DNA from: Enterobacter ludwigii
GTDB taxonomy: Bacteria > Pseudomonadota > Gammaproteobacteria > Enterobacterales > Enterobacteriaceae
Assembly (NCBI GenBank): GCA_900068845.1
Contig: CEFQ01000011.1
Coordinates: 62,001-126,000 of the forward strand
Direction of reading: 5' to 3'
Length of the DNA stretch: 64,000 nt
The notes under the pieces are model-generated. The model searched no databases, had not been told where the DNA came from, and saw nothing but the letters and a program-made list of their open reading frames with translations. The position numbers and the translations under genes were made by a program. Numbering within the stretch: the first letter of the stretch is position 1; every line of letters begins with the position of its first letter. Shown here piece after piece: positions 1 to 8,771 of the stretch.

Positions 1-30
1 CCCGAGGGAATGATTGCCGGGCTGGAGTGA
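1..30 (+). CDS. 3' end of an unidentified gene
   Basis: Frame 1 is open from the window edge and ends at TGA 28-30, giving the C-terminal residues PEGMIAGLE. A strong palindrome follows at once, as expected after a gene end. Too little is present to identify a product, and the frame could be fortuitous. Confidence 0.3.
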   Translation, partial: PEGMIAGLE

Positions 31-40
31 AGGAAGAGGA

Positions 41-76
41 TTTTGCAAGGTGCGCATTCATGCGCACCTTGCAAAA
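41..76. repeat. Family C palindrome extended to 17-bp arms
   Basis: Arms at 41-57 and 60-76 are perfectly complementary around a 2-nt loop. The core is the family C sequence GGTGCGCATTCATGCGCACC, lengthened on both sides by TTTTGCAA/TTGCAAAA. It lies just past the stop of the minus-strand gene ending at 79 and past the plus-strand stop at 30, so it may act as a transcript end for both. There is no long U run. Confidence 0.75.
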
Positions 77-78
77 GA

Positions 79-1146
79 TTATTTAATTGCCAGTTGATAG
101 TGAATCACATCGTAGGGCGCCACCCACTGCGGCAGCGGTTCGCGCTCGAAAATATCTTTCGCCAGCGCCCAGCCTTCCACCGCGCCCCCTTTCCCAGTGA
201 GCGACATGCCGTCATGCAGCAGCGGCGGCAAACTGTCCTCAAACTGCACTTTGTCATCCGTAAATTCGTTAATCACTTTGCCGCTCAGGGTGCTGACGTT
301 GAGACTGATTTCAACCTGCTGGTCAGGAATGAGTTTTGATTTTACCGACTTCAGCGCAAACCAACGAACGCCGTTAAGGGTCATGAGCGCTTTACGATTT
401 CCAGTCTGTTTATTCAGCTGCGCATAACCTTTCTCTATCAGTGAAGCCATGCCTTTATTGAGCGATTCCTGTATGGCTGCATAGCGCCGTGACATCTCTT
501 CGCCACTCATCGCAGAAGTACCGGTCTTCAGCTGCGTGGTAACGCCGGCGATTAACTGGTCCATGCTGATATGCAGACCCATATCTTTTACCATTTGCAG
601 CTGTACAACAGCGTTGCTGGCGATGAATTGCCCCAACGTATAACCGTCGCGTTCGGCATCACTTTTCGGTTCACCCAAGGGGGCTTGAGCATGTGGCGGC
701 TTCTGCGCATTTTTGAGGTCGGTGGTAAGGGCAGCAATATGTTTTGCCTGCGCCTCTTTCTCCAGCGTCAGCGCGGCGGACTGTTTTTCGCTCTCTGCTC
801 GCAGCTCCGCGAGTTTTTTGTCGCTTGCGGCTTGCTGCTCGCGCAGCTTCTCATTCTGCTGCTTGAGCTCGGCTTTTTGTTTTTCCACATCGCTCAGTTT
901 TTTTCGCAGCTGGCTCAGCTCCACCCCATTCTCCGGCAGAGAGCGCGATTTTTTTTCAGGCTGAACGAGCGGTTTTTTAATTGCCGGCTTAGGCTGCGGT
1001 TTCGCAACAGGCGTCGGCGCGGGAGGCAGTGAGCGAACCGCCTCACCAAAAGCCTGTAACATCGCATCGTCGGATGTGGCCGATGCCAGTGCAGGTAATA
1101 GCGCCACAGTAATTAAAAGCGCCTGTGTCAGATGACGCAATGTCAT
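79..1146 (-). CDS. Periplasmic coiled-coil protein with FKBP N-terminal-like and FKBP-like regions
   Basis: A 355-residue exported protein. Residues 1-24 form a Sec signal peptide (hydrophobic run ending ALASA). Next comes a Pro/Lys-rich stretch, then a long charged coiled coil at about 75-150 rich in Glu, Lys and Gln. The region starting DGYTLGQFIASN resembles the dimerisation domain found at the N-terminus of FKBP-type prolyl isomerases. The C-terminal part (GGAVEGWALAKDIFEREPLPQWV) resembles a degenerate FKBP fold, so isomerase activity is uncertain. ATG 1146 is preferred over GTG 1149 because GGGAGG lies at proper spacing. Its downstream palindrome is at 41-76. The specific function is not known to me. 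Confidence 0.7.
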   Translation of the reverse strand: MTLRHLTQALLITVALLPALASATSDDAMLQAFGEAVRSLPPAPTPVAKPQPKPAIKKPLVQPEKKSRSLPENGVELSQLRKKLSDVEKQKAELKQQNEKLREQQAASDKKLAELRAESEKQSAALTLEKEAQAKHIAALTTDLKNAQKPPHAQAPLGEPKSDAERDGYTLGQFIASNAVVQLQMVKDMGLHISMDQLIAGVTTQLKTGTSAMSGEEMSRRYAAIQESLNKGMASLIEKGYAQLNKQTGNRKALMTLNGVRWFALKSVKSKLIPDQQVEISLNVSTLSGKVINEFTDDKVQFEDSLPPLLHDGMSLTGKGGAVEGWALAKDIFEREPLPQWVAPYDVIHYQLAIK

Positions 1147-1175
1147 CACAACCTCCCGTTAGTCGATAAGAATAC

Positions 1176-1214
1176 AAAAGGCTTCATCCCTACTCGTTAA
1201 ATAGAGATGAAGCC
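1176..1214 (-). terminator. Intrinsic terminator of the lipoprotein gene
   Basis: On the minus strand GGCTTCATC pairs with GATGAAGCC (arms 1206-1214 and 1180-1188) and is followed by a short U run (1176-1179). A second perfect hairpin, AGCGCGAA/TTCGCGCT, at 1222-1239 lies between the gene end and this terminator. Confidence 0.7.
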
Positions 1215-1272
1215 CTTCCTCAGCGCGAAAATTCGCGCTGTTACATCGCAAGTTTTGTAATAAAAACCTGAA

Positions 1273-1722
1273 TTAACCGGCCTGACGAATAATAAGCTGC
1301 GACAGACGAGTCTTAATGCGGAAGCACAATTCACGAATCTGGAACTGATAGCGCGGCATTACTAAATCGTTAATATCCGCGCCAATTGAATCTTTAATTT
1401 GCAGGTATTTGTTGGTCTGCGCGCCGATTTTCTGGAATTCGGCTTGATAGCTGTCATAAGACGCCTGGCTGTAAAGACGCATCGCATCGAGCTCTTTGCG
1501 GCACTGCTGGATATTGCTGGTACGGTCGTCACTCAGGGAAGCCTCCGCTGGCTGAGCCGGCGCGGAAGCGACAAATGGCGTACCTTGCTGCTCTGACACA
1601 TTTTGTGCAGCGGGTTGTTCTTCCGCAGTTGGCGGCGTGACTAAGCTATGAACGGGTTGTTGTTTCGCGCAGCCGGTCAGTACCAATAAGCTTGCCACCG
1701 CGACACCAGTTATTTTATTCAT
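1273..1722 (-). CDS. Predicted lipoprotein, function unknown
   Basis: A 149-residue protein with a clear lipoprotein signal peptide: a hydrophobic segment followed by lipobox LTGC, with Cys18 as the lipidation site. A low-complexity Pro/Ala/Gln linker follows (about 20-60). The C-terminal helical domain has Cys residues at IQQC and RELC that could form a disulphide. The residue after Cys is Ala, not Asp, so outer-membrane sorting is expected. ATG 1722 is chosen because GGTGA precedes it by 5 nt; an upstream in-frame GTG (1731) overlaps that site. I do not recognise the family. A terminator lies downstream at 1176-1214. Confidence 0.7.
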   Translation of the reverse strand: MNKITGVAVASLLVLTGCAKQQPVHSLVTPPTAEEQPAAQNVSEQQGTPFVASAPAQPAEASLSDDRTSNIQQCRKELDAMRLYSQASYDSYQAEFQKIGAQTNKYLQIKDSIGADINDLVMPRYQFQIRELCFRIKTRLSQLIIRQAG

Positions 1723-1731
1723 TATTTTCAC

Positions 1732-2052
1732 CAGGAGTTATAAGAGATATTTTCAGCCCAAAATTATACGGCCTTAACCGGAAAGTTTCCTGCCAAAAAC
1801 GCCTGGCATTTCGCTCGCGACCGCTTCGTTCTCGCGAATTAACTTACTTAATCCTTAGTAAAATTTCGAGTATCGCTTGAATACATCGTCGAATTTTCCC
1901 TGCCGAAACCTGTCGCACCCTGCTAAAGCGGCCCTATAACGGAAAACTTAAGTCACCAACGAAACGTCAGCAATTTTTATGCAGCGCGGCTATAATCGCG
2001 CCACACACGATGTTTTAACTCCCTTTGATCCAACCGCGGACCCCTCTTTTTT
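1732..2052 (+). promoter_or_regulatory. Divergent promoter region of the lipoprotein gene and rlmJ
   Basis: This gap of about 320 bp separates two divergent genes. The clearest element is a consensus -10 TATAAT at 1991-1996 in front of rlmJ, with a poor -35. The remainder is AT-rich with no recognised binding motif and no small ORF with a ribosome binding site that I can support. Confidence 0.5.
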
Positions 2053-2895
2053 ATGCTGAGTTATCGCCACAGTTTTCATGCCGGCAACCATGCCGACGTG
2101 CTGAAACACACCGTTGAAAGCCTGATCCTCACCGCCCTGATGGAGAAGGAAAAACCTTTCCTCTATCTGGATACCCACGCCGGTGCCGGACGTTACCTGC
2201 TGAGCGGAGAGCACGCCGAGCGTACCGGTGAATATCTGGAAGGCATCGGCCGCATCTGGCAGCAGCCGGATGTGCCGGAGTTGCTCAAGCCGTATCTCTC
2301 GGCGGTGCGTAATCTCAATCCGCACGGCACGTTGAAGTATTATCCCGGTTCGCCGTTGATTGCCCGCTTCCTGCTGCGTGAAGAGGACAAAATGGAGCTG
2401 ACCGAACTGCACTCCAGCGATTATCCGCTGCTGCGCACCGAGTTCAGTAAAGATGCCCGCGCGCGCGTGGCGCGGGGTGATGGCTATCAGCAGTTGAAAG
2501 CCAAGCTGCCGCCGCTGAGCCGTCGCGGTCTGATTCTGATCGATCCGCCGTATGAGATGAAAAGCGATTATCAGGATGTGGTTAAAGGCATTCAGGAAGG
2601 TCACAAACGTTTCGCCACCGGCGTTTTTGCGCTGTGGTATCCGGTGGTGATGCGTCAGCAGATCAAACACATGGTTAAAGATCTGCAGGCCACCAACATC
2701 CGTAACATTCTGCAAATTGAGCTGGCGGTGCGCCCGGACAGCGATCAGCGCGGCATGACGGCCTCTGGCATGATCGTGATTAACCCGCCGTGGAAGCTGA
2801 AAGCGCAGATGGAAGAGCTGCTGCCGTGGCTGCATCAGAAGCTGGTACCAGCAGGAACCGGTCACTTTAGCGTCACGCAGATCGTTCCCGAGTAA
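2053..2895 (+). CDS. rlmJ: 23S rRNA (adenine2030-N6)-methyltransferase RlmJ
   Basis: RlmJ methylates N6 of A2030 in 23S rRNA using S-adenosylmethionine. The 280-residue protein matches the family length and begins with the characteristic MLSYRHSFHAGNHADVLKH. The SAM-binding motif is at about 40-46 (DTHAGAG) and the N6-methyltransferase catalytic motif DPPY is at 164-167. In E. coli rlmJ sits directly next to gor; here two genes intervene. The start codon follows a T-rich, poor Shine-Dalgarno region, so translation initiation may be weak. The -10 at 1991-1996 is the probable promoter. Confidence 0.96.
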   Translation: MLSYRHSFHAGNHADVLKHTVESLILTALMEKEKPFLYLDTHAGAGRYLLSGEHAERTGEYLEGIGRIWQQPDVPELLKPYLSAVRNLNPHGTLKYYPGSPLIARFLLREEDKMELTELHSSDYPLLRTEFSKDARARVARGDGYQQLKAKLPPLSRRGLILIDPPYEMKSDYQDVVKGIQEGHKRFATGVFALWYPVVMRQQIKHMVKDLQATNIRNILQIELAVRPDSDQRGMTASGMIVINPPWKLKAQMEELLPWLHQKLVPAGTGHFSVTQIVPE

Positions 2896-2935
2896 GCTCG
2901 CCTTAACGCGCCGCCAGCCTAATAGGACAATTATC

Positions 2936-3748
2936 ATGTGGATCATTCTGGCTGGCGCGCTCGCTGCACTGTCGCCTGCCAAACGTTTTTCGGTACTGCT
3001 GCTCACGCTGGCCACTATTCTTGGGCTGTTCCAGGATGTGCTGGATTGGCCGGCAATGGTGCTGCTCGGCGCGATTGCCATCATCACCTGGATTCGCGTG
3101 GAAAATAACGCGCGCTGGATCCAGCGGGTGAGTGAAGCCGCACTCGTCGCCATCGCTATTGGCCTGTTTATGCATTTTTTTCCTGGTTTCAAAAATCCGC
3201 GCCAGGTGGAAGATGTGCAAGCCGGACCGCTCAGCCTGCCCTTTAGCTTCTCGTACAATTTCGATAAAGCGCTGATTCCGTTTGTGTTGCTCATCTGCTT
3301 GCCGCAGCTGTTCCGCACCCCATCCGCGCCGCCGCGTTACAAAATCTTATGGCTGGCGCTGCTGGCGGCAATTCCGCTGCTGCTCTATGTCGCGGTGCAG
3401 TTGGGTGGCCTGGCCGTTGAACCCCATTGGCCGGAATGGTTGGGCAGTTTTATGCTGGCAAACCTGTTCTTCGTGTCACTGGCGGAAGAGGCATTCTTTC
3501 GTGGCTATCTGCAACAGCGTCTGCGCCAACACATCGGTGCCGTCGCGGCATTGTTGCTAACGTCGCTGCTGTTCGGCCTGGCGCACTTCCCCGGCGGACC
3601 GTTGCTGATGATCTTCGCGACCCTGGCCGGATTGATTTACGGCCTGGCGTGGCAGTGGAGCGGACGCCTGTGGGTCGCCACCGGCTTCCATTTCCTGTTC
3701 AACATGACGCATCTGCTGTTTTTCACCTATCCGGCGTTACAGCATTAA
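2936..3748 (+). CDS. CPBP-family intramembrane metalloprotease
   Basis: A 270-residue protein with about eight hydrophobic segments and the ABI/CPBP signature: EEAFFRG (Glu184-Glu185, Arg189), a second-motif His217 in LAHFPGG, and HFLFN (His252, Asn256). These are the predicted metal-binding and catalytic residues of CAAX-protease/bacteriocin-processing proteins in the inner membrane. Substrate unknown. It starts 40 bp after rlmJ with AGGA at good spacing, so it may be cotranscribed with it. Its stop overlaps by 4 bp the stop of the convergent rbn gene. Confidence 0.85.
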   Translation: MWIILAGALAALSPAKRFSVLLLTLATILGLFQDVLDWPAMVLLGAIAIITWIRVENNARWIQRVSEAALVAIAIGLFMHFFPGFKNPRQVEDVQAGPLSLPFSFSYNFDKALIPFVLLICLPQLFRTPSAPPRYKILWLALLAAIPLLLYVAVQLGGLAVEPHWPEWLGSFMLANLFFVSLAEEAFFRGYLQQRLRQHIGAVAALLLTSLLFGLAHFPGGPLLMIFATLAGLIYGLAWQWSGRLWVATGFHFLFNMTHLLFFTYPALQH

Positions 3749-4656
3749 ACCTCGAACACCGCAAAATCATGTGCCAGCTCGGTCGCCGCAAACACCGACT
3801 GGCACTCCGCCAGCAGTCTCTCCCGATCCTTTGATAAATAGCGCGAGCTGAAATGCGTGGCAATCATGCGCTTCGCACCCGACTGTTTCGCCACTTCGGC
3901 GGCCTGAAGCGTGGTTGAATGGCCGCGCCCATTGGCTTTCTCCTGCAGCGCCGCTTCCAGCGTCGTTTCGTGCACCATCACATCGGCATTGGCAGCCAGT
4001 TGCAGCGCCACCTCGGTTGGCGCGGTATCGCCAAAAATCGCCAGCACCTTGCCTTTGGTTGCCGTACCAAGATAATCCGCACCGTTAATCTCACGGCCGT
4101 CTTCCAACTGGATGCGCTTGCCCGCTTTTAAATCCTGATACCACGGCCCGCGCGGTACGCCTTCGGCTTTGAGGCGCGGCGCATCAAGGAAGCCCGGTTT
4201 ATCGTGCTGCTCAATGCGATAGCCGTAGCACTCAATCACATGATTCATTGGCCAGGCCGTCACACGCACTTCGCCGTCATCCAGCACCAAACCGGCTTCG
4301 ATCTCGACAATCTCCAGCGGATAAGAGGTGTACGAGCCACTTAAACTGAGCGCCGTCTCAATAAACTGCCGAATGCCTTTTGGGCCGTAAACTGTCATTG
4401 GTTCGGGAATGCCCGCCATCGATCGACTGGTGAGCAATCCGGGCAGCCCAAAAATATGGTCACCGTGCAGATGAGTGATGAAGATTTTTTCCAGCTTGCC
4501 CGGCTTCAGCGCGGAGCGCATGTATTGATGCTGCGTCGCCTCGCCGCAGTCAAACAGCCAGGTATCGCCCCGTTTCGACAGCGTTAGCGCTATCGCAGTG
4601 ACGTTACGTTGCAGGCTGGGCGCACCGCCGCCGGTGCCGAGAAATGTCAGTTGCAT
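3745..4656 (-). CDS. rbn: Ribonuclease BN/Z (tRNA 3' processing)
   Basis: A metallo-beta-lactamase-fold RNase that matures tRNA 3' ends. The 303-residue length fits the ElaC/Rbn family. It starts [14 protein letters not shown] and carries the zinc motif HLHGDH (His62, His64, Asp66, His67), plus later GDTAPT and HFSSRY motifs that complete the metal site. It reads against gor, with a shared intergenic promoter region (4657-4782), and ends convergently with the CPBP gene. In E. coli elaC/rbn lies elsewhere, so this position between rlmJ and gor is a rearrangement relative to E. coli. Confidence 0.93.
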   Translation of the reverse strand: MQLTFLGTGGGAPSLQRNVTAIALTLSKRGDTWLFDCGEATQHQYMRSALKPGKLEKIFITHLHGDHIFGLPGLLTSRSMAGIPEPMTVYGPKGIRQFIETALSLSGSYTSYPLEIVEIEAGLVLDDGEVRVTAWPMNHVIECYGYRIEQHDKPGFLDAPRLKAEGVPRGPWYQDLKAGKRIQLEDGREINGADYLGTATKGKVLAIFGDTAPTEVALQLAANADVMVHETTLEAALQEKANGRGHSTTLQAAEVAKQSGAKRMIATHFSSRYLSKDRERLLAECQSVFAATELAHDFAVFEV

Positions 4657-4782
4657 AATATTCTTCCCTGTAAGCGGAACCTGAATTTGACCCTATCATA
4701 AACATAGGCGCAATCTTTGCGCGTCTCGCTATCGTAGCGTTAAACTCTATGCCAATTTTCTTCCAACAGATGGACATAACGG

Positions 4783-6135
4783 ATGACCAGACATTTTGAC
4801 TACCTCGCCATCGGCGGCGGCAGCGGCGGTATCGCCTCAATTAACCGTGCCGCGATGCACGGCCAGAAGTGCGCGCTGATTGAAGCCAAAGAGCTGGGCG
4901 GCACCTGCGTCAACGTCGGCTGCGTACCAAAGAAAGTGATGTGGCATGCGGCGCAAATCGCTGAAGCCATTCATCTTTATGGCCCGGATTATGGTTTTGA
5001 CACCACGGTAAACCGTTTTGACTGGTCAATTCTGGTGAAAAACCGTAGCGCCTACATCGACCGTATTCACAGCTCTTACGATAACGTGCTGGGGAAAAAC
5101 AAGGTTGAAGTGATCAAAGGTTTCGCGCGCTTTATTGATGCCAACACCGTGGAAGTGAACGGTGAAACCCTCACCGCCGATCATATCCTGATCGCCACGG
5201 GCGGACGCCCAAGCCATCCACAGGTGCCGGGCGCGGAATATGGTATCGACTCTGACGGTTTCTTCGAGCTCGATGCGCTACCAAAACGTGTGGCGGTCGT
5301 GGGCGCGGGTTATATCGCAGTAGAACTGGCGGGCGTGGTGAATGCGCTGGGCGCAGAAACGCACCTGTTCGTGCGTAAACATGCGCCGCTGCGCAGCTTC
5401 GATCCGCTGATCGTCGATACGCTGGTAGAAGTGATGCAGGCGGAAGGTCCAACGCTACATACTGAGTCGACGCCGAAGGCCGTGATCAAAAATGCCGACG
5501 GTAGCCTGACGCTGCAACTGGAAAGCGGCCACGAGCAAACCGTGGATTGCCTGGTATGGGCGATTGGCCGTGAGCCCGCGACCGATAACCTCAATCTGGC
5601 GGCAACCGGTGTCGCGCTGAACGACAAAGGCTACATCAACGTCGATAAGTTCCAGAACACCAATGTGAAAGGCATTTATGCGGTGGGCGATAACACTGGC
5701 GCGGTTGAGCTGACGCCGGTGGCGGTTGCCGCAGGTCGTCGTCTCTCCGAGCGTCTGTTTAACAACAAACCAGACGAGCATCTGGATTTCAGCAACGTGC
5801 CGACCGTGGTGTTTAGTCATCCGCCGATTGGCACCGTTGGCCTGAGCGAACCGCAGGCGCGCGAGCAGTACGGCGACGATCAGGTGAAAGTGTACACATC
5901 TTCCTTCACCGCGATGTATACCGCCGTCACCCAGCATCGCCAGCCGTGCCGCATGAAGCTGGTGTGCGTCGGTTCGGATGAGAAGATTGTCGGCATCCAC
6001 GGTATCGGCAACGGTATGGATGAAATGCTGCAAGGCTTCGCGGTGGCGCTGAAAATGGGTGCCACCAAAAAAGACTTCGATAATACCGTGGCAATTCACC
6101 CAACGGCGGCAGAAGAGTTTGTGACGATGCGTTAA
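4783..6135 (+). CDS. gor: Glutathione reductase
   Basis: A cytoplasmic flavoprotein that reduces oxidised glutathione with NADPH. The 450 residues equal the E. coli enzyme. Visible features are the FAD motif GGGSGG (11-16), the redox-active pair Cys42/Cys47 in [13 protein letters not shown], the NADPH-binding GAGYIAVE, and the C-terminal HPTAAEE with catalytic His439. The Shine-Dalgarno sequence is weak. A strong terminator hairpin follows at 6169-6208. Confidence 0.97.
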   Translation: MTRHFDYLAIGGGSGGIASINRAAMHGQKCALIEAKELGGTCVNVGCVPKKVMWHAAQIAEAIHLYGPDYGFDTTVNRFDWSILVKNRSAYIDRIHSSYDNVLGKNKVEVIKGFARFIDANTVEVNGETLTADHILIATGGRPSHPQVPGAEYGIDSDGFFELDALPKRVAVVGAGYIAVELAGVVNALGAETHLFVRKHAPLRSFDPLIVDTLVEVMQAEGPTLHTESTPKAVIKNADGSLTLQLESGHEQTVDCLVWAIGREPATDNLNLAATGVALNDKGYINVDKFQNTNVKGIYAVGDNTGAVELTPVAVAAGRRLSERLFNNKPDEHLDFSNVPTVVFSHPPIGTVGLSEPQAREQYGDDQVKVYTSSFTAMYTAVTQHRQPCRMKLVCVGSDEKIVGIHGIGNGMDEMLQGFAVALKMGATKKDFDNTVAIHPTAAEEFVTMR

Positions 6136-6168
6136 TATTCGATTTATTTAAGTCAGGTAGGTATGTCT

Positions 6169-6208
6169 AATAAACCATCAGGATAATGAAACATCCTGAT
6201 GGTTTATT
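6169..6208 (+). terminator. gor terminator (16-bp perfect stem)
   Basis: Arms 6169-6184 and 6193-6208 are fully complementary (AATAAACCATCAGGAT and its inverse) around an 8-nt loop, followed by an AT-rich stretch. It lies between the convergent gor and dinD genes and could stop transcription from both sides. Confidence 0.8.
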
Positions 6209-6242
6209 AAATTTTAATCCGATGCATTTTCAAGAGTCTGTC

Positions 6243-7100
6243 TTAATCGTCTTCACTCTCTTTCTCAAGCTTATCGGGTTTAATCAGTGATTTCTTTTCA
6301 GCAGAAGCCAACCTACGCTCAACTTTTTTGACATCTTCAGCAGCCGGTAAGCTTTCTGGTTTAATGCCGCGATTAAGTAATGTTTCTCTTACCGCTTCGT
6401 TGTTATTAACGTGCTCACCCGATATTTGCTGCTCACTTTGCATCTGTAGCGTTATGGCGTTATGAATAGTAATTTCTGTTGCGAAATCCTTAGCCTTTAA
6501 AATAATGGTTGGCGCGAAATCAGCTAAAGGGCGACTTTCTGGCACATTCCACTGCGCTTTCATAGCTTGTGTGCTTCGGTTGAACAGTGCTAAATCGCCT
6601 TTACTTCGGATCAGAGCAAAATTCTGGCTCCCACCCGTTTGTTCGTAAATAACATTTGAAAGTTCTTTTTCTGTTCCGCTGAGCTTTTTCCTCGCCTGGA
6701 CTCGCTCAGTTTCCAACAGCCTAAGTTCTATCAGTTCCGCTTTACGGGTCTGCATGGCGAAGTAAGTTTGGGCGAATGCAATCTCCTGCTTTCTGGGATC
6801 GCCGTTTTGAGCAATCAGATAACATGCGTAACGCGTAAGCATGACATCATCAATCTCGCGCTGCCCTCCTTTGCCAAGTTCGATCATTTTCCCGACGTCG
6901 GCAAAATGATCCAGCATCTCATGACCCGAAATCTCGCAAGCCGTTTTGGCTTTCAAAATAACGCTTTGAAAGTTATCCTATTTGCTATATCCCAGCAGAT
7001 GTTGCACGTTGCGACCCAGCCAAAACTCCACGCCATTATCCGTTTGCTGAGAGCAACCTTCAAAAGCATTGGTTAGCATCTGAATGTGACTGTTTTCCAT
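6243..7100 (-). pseudogene. dinD: dinD homologue interrupted by an amber stop codon
   Basis: The reading frame from ATG 7100 to the stop at 6243 would encode 285 residues, close to E. coli DinD (about 274), an SOS-induced protein reported to inhibit RecA filaments. Codon 41 (6978-6980) is TAG. The flanking translation reads LLGYSK, stop, DNFQSVILKAKTACEISG, where DinD relatives have Trp (TGG), so one G-to-A change explains the stop. The rest of the frame is intact and family-like: RSKGDLALF, RPLADFAPT, EQQISGEH, LLNRGIKPESLP. A good ribosome binding site (AGGGGGAA) precedes ATG 7100. Internal ATG 6956 would give a 237-residue protein lacking the N-terminal domain. No LexA box was found upstream. 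Base composition is AT-richer than the neighbours, consistent with transfer. Confidence 0.85.
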
Positions 7101-7251
7101 CGGTTCCCCCTATAACTCATGTCCGCATCTCACTCAGCGGATCAAACTGCACAGCCTAAGTTTAGATCGGTAGCAGTTCTGTCTTGTTTATTCACTACTC
7201 AATATTCTATGCACAGGATAAGATTTATTGCTTTGGGGGCGCTGAGTATTC

Positions 7252-7308
7252 GGTCGCCATTAATGGCGACAGTACAACGTTTTTGTAGGGTGCGCATTCA
7301 TGCGCACC
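7252..7308. repeat. Family B palindrome followed by family C palindrome
   Basis: GGTCGCCATTAATGGCGAC occupies 7252-7270 and GGTGCGCATTCATGCGCACC about 7289-7308, the latter preceded by GTAGG. Both lie in the 280-bp gap between dinD and the next gene. Nothing else was recognised in this gap. Confidence 0.8.
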
Positions 7309-7379
7309 GCAAACTTAATGGCGTTGCCAATTGATATATTTTTCGGGGAGAACGGTGTGAATTCAGGTGTTAATCACTC

Positions 7380-8312
7380 ATGAATATCATCAACATCATT
7401 ATGTCCGCCGGCAAAGCCTCGGTGGACGTAGCGCTCTACACGTTGATTCCGATTATGGTCGTGATGTTATTCATCATGAAATATCTGGAAGTCAAAGGGC
7501 TGTTAGATTTTGTCGTCCGTCATGCCACGCCGTTATTAAAACCCTTTGGCATTACCGGGCTGGCCTTTTTTGCCATGATTCAGCTTAATTTCGTCAGCTT
7601 TGCGGCACCGCTGGCGGCGTTGGCAATTATGGAAAAGCGCGGCACCTCCGATCGTCATATGGCCGCCACGTTGGCGATGTTATTTGCCATGGGCCAGGCC
7701 AGCACCTTTTATCCACTGATTCCGGCGGGATTACACTGGAGCACGGCACTGATTATTTCGGTTTGTGGCGGTGTGTTAGCGGCAGCGGCGACGTATCACC
7801 TGTTTGGCCGCAACCTTTCCGATGCCGCGCTGCTTAATGAAGATGACGCTGTGACCACCAATGAAAATAAAATGGGGCTGATTGGCATCATTAATAGCGC
7901 CGGCTCCGATGCGATTCGGCTGGCGCTGGGTTCGCTGCCAATGTTGATTATTTCGTTGTCGGTGGTGGGTATTCTAAAAGAAGCGGGCGGCATTGAAATG
8001 CTGACGCGTCTGGTGTCACCACTGCTGGATAAGCTGAATATTGCCGAAGTCTATATCCTGCCGGCGCTAACCAAATGTCTGGCCGGCGGCACTGCTTATT
8101 ACGGCGTGGTGGCGGGATTGGTGGAGAAAGGCTTGTACAGCGCGCATAACATTAACGCCTCGGCGGGTTTACTGATTCAGACCTTCGACCTGCCCGGCAT
8201 CGGTATTTACCTTGGTCTGTCGAGCCGATTCCCGCGCCTGTTCCGCTTCGCCGTGCCTGGCATTCTGCTCGGTATCGCGCTGCGCGCGACAGTGCACGCA
8301 ATCCTATTCTGA
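7380..8312 (+). CDS. Nucleoside-recognition (gate) domain membrane protein
   Basis: A 310-residue integral membrane protein with about eight hydrophobic segments. It has two copies of the gate-type motif typical of the nucleoside-recognition domain, in which a polar SxxAP/LPALTKCLAGGTAYYG segment breaks a membrane helix. Related proteins (spore maturation proteins, YjiG/YjiH) have transport-like roles with unknown substrates. A linker of about 20 charged residues (LNEDDAVTTNENK) separates the two halves. The Shine-Dalgarno sequence (AGGTG) lies 11 nt from ATG. No operon partner: a dinD pseudogene lies upstream and a repeat array downstream. Confidence 0.75.
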   Translation: MNIINIIMSAGKASVDVALYTLIPIMVVMLFIMKYLEVKGLLDFVVRHATPLLKPFGITGLAFFAMIQLNFVSFAAPLAALAIMEKRGTSDRHMAATLAMLFAMGQASTFYPLIPAGLHWSTALIISVCGGVLAAAATYHLFGRNLSDAALLNEDDAVTTNENKMGLIGIINSAGSDAIRLALGSLPMLIISLSVVGILKEAGGIEMLTRLVSPLLDKLNIAEVYILPALTKCLAGGTAYYGVVAGLVEKGLYSAHNINASAGLLIQTFDLPGIGIYLGLSSRFPRLFRFAVPGILLGIALRATVHAILF

Positions 8313-8340
8313 CGTGTCATGGCGCTGAATATCCTCTTCA

Positions 8341-8699
8341 GCGCCGTATCAAATCACCGCACCTTCCGTAGCGGCGCGATTTATCGCGCAATGAATTGCG
8401 CCGCTACAATGTATGCGTCATTCACGGCGACACTCCACCTGTCAGAGTAGGATGCGCATTCATGCGCCGTATCAAATCACCGCACCTTCCGTAGCAGCGC
8501 GATTTATCGCGCAATGAATTGCGCCGCTACAATGTATGCGCCATTCATGGCGACACCTGTCAGAGTAGGATGCGCATTCATGCGCCGTATCAAATCACCG
8601 CACCTTCCGTAGCGGCGCGATTTATCGCGCAATGAATTGCGCCGCTACAATGTATGCGCCATTCATGGCGACACCTGTCAGAGTAGGATGCGCATTCAT
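8341..8699. repeat. Tandem triplication of a composite A+B+C repeat unit
   Basis: Three near-identical units at 8341-8463 (123 bp), 8464-8581 (118 bp) and 8582-8699 (118 bp), each starting GCGCCGTATCAAATCACCGC. Each contains an overlapping pair of family A arms, a decayed family B arm (GCGCCATTCATGGCGACA in units 2 and 3), and a family C core (GATGCGCATTCATGCGC). Unit 1 has 5 extra bases (TCCAC). Unit 2 carries GTAGCAGCGC where units 1 and 3 have GTAGCGGCGC. The array fills most of the 459-bp gap 8313-8771; no ORF with a ribosome binding site is seen there. Confidence 0.92.
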
Positions 8700-8771
8700 G
8701 CGCAACGGGCAAAATGCATAATGGCTGAGTTTGAGCAGCTATCTGCAGATTCCGTCTAACATCCTATGCGA

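Noticed and set aside
1990-3318. Long open frame of 442 codons on the minus strand opposite rlmJ and the CPBP gene
   Set aside because: Its product is low-complexity (His/Gln/Arg-rich) and overlaps two clear genes on the other strand; it is a shadow of GC-biased codon positions.
7101-7250. LexA (SOS) box upstream of dinD
   Set aside because: No CTGT followed by eight bases and ACAG was found; the nearest matches keep only one half-site.
8341-8699. Possible CRISPR array
   Set aside because: Units are about 120 bp and identical throughout, with no short-repeat/unique-spacer pattern and no cas genes.
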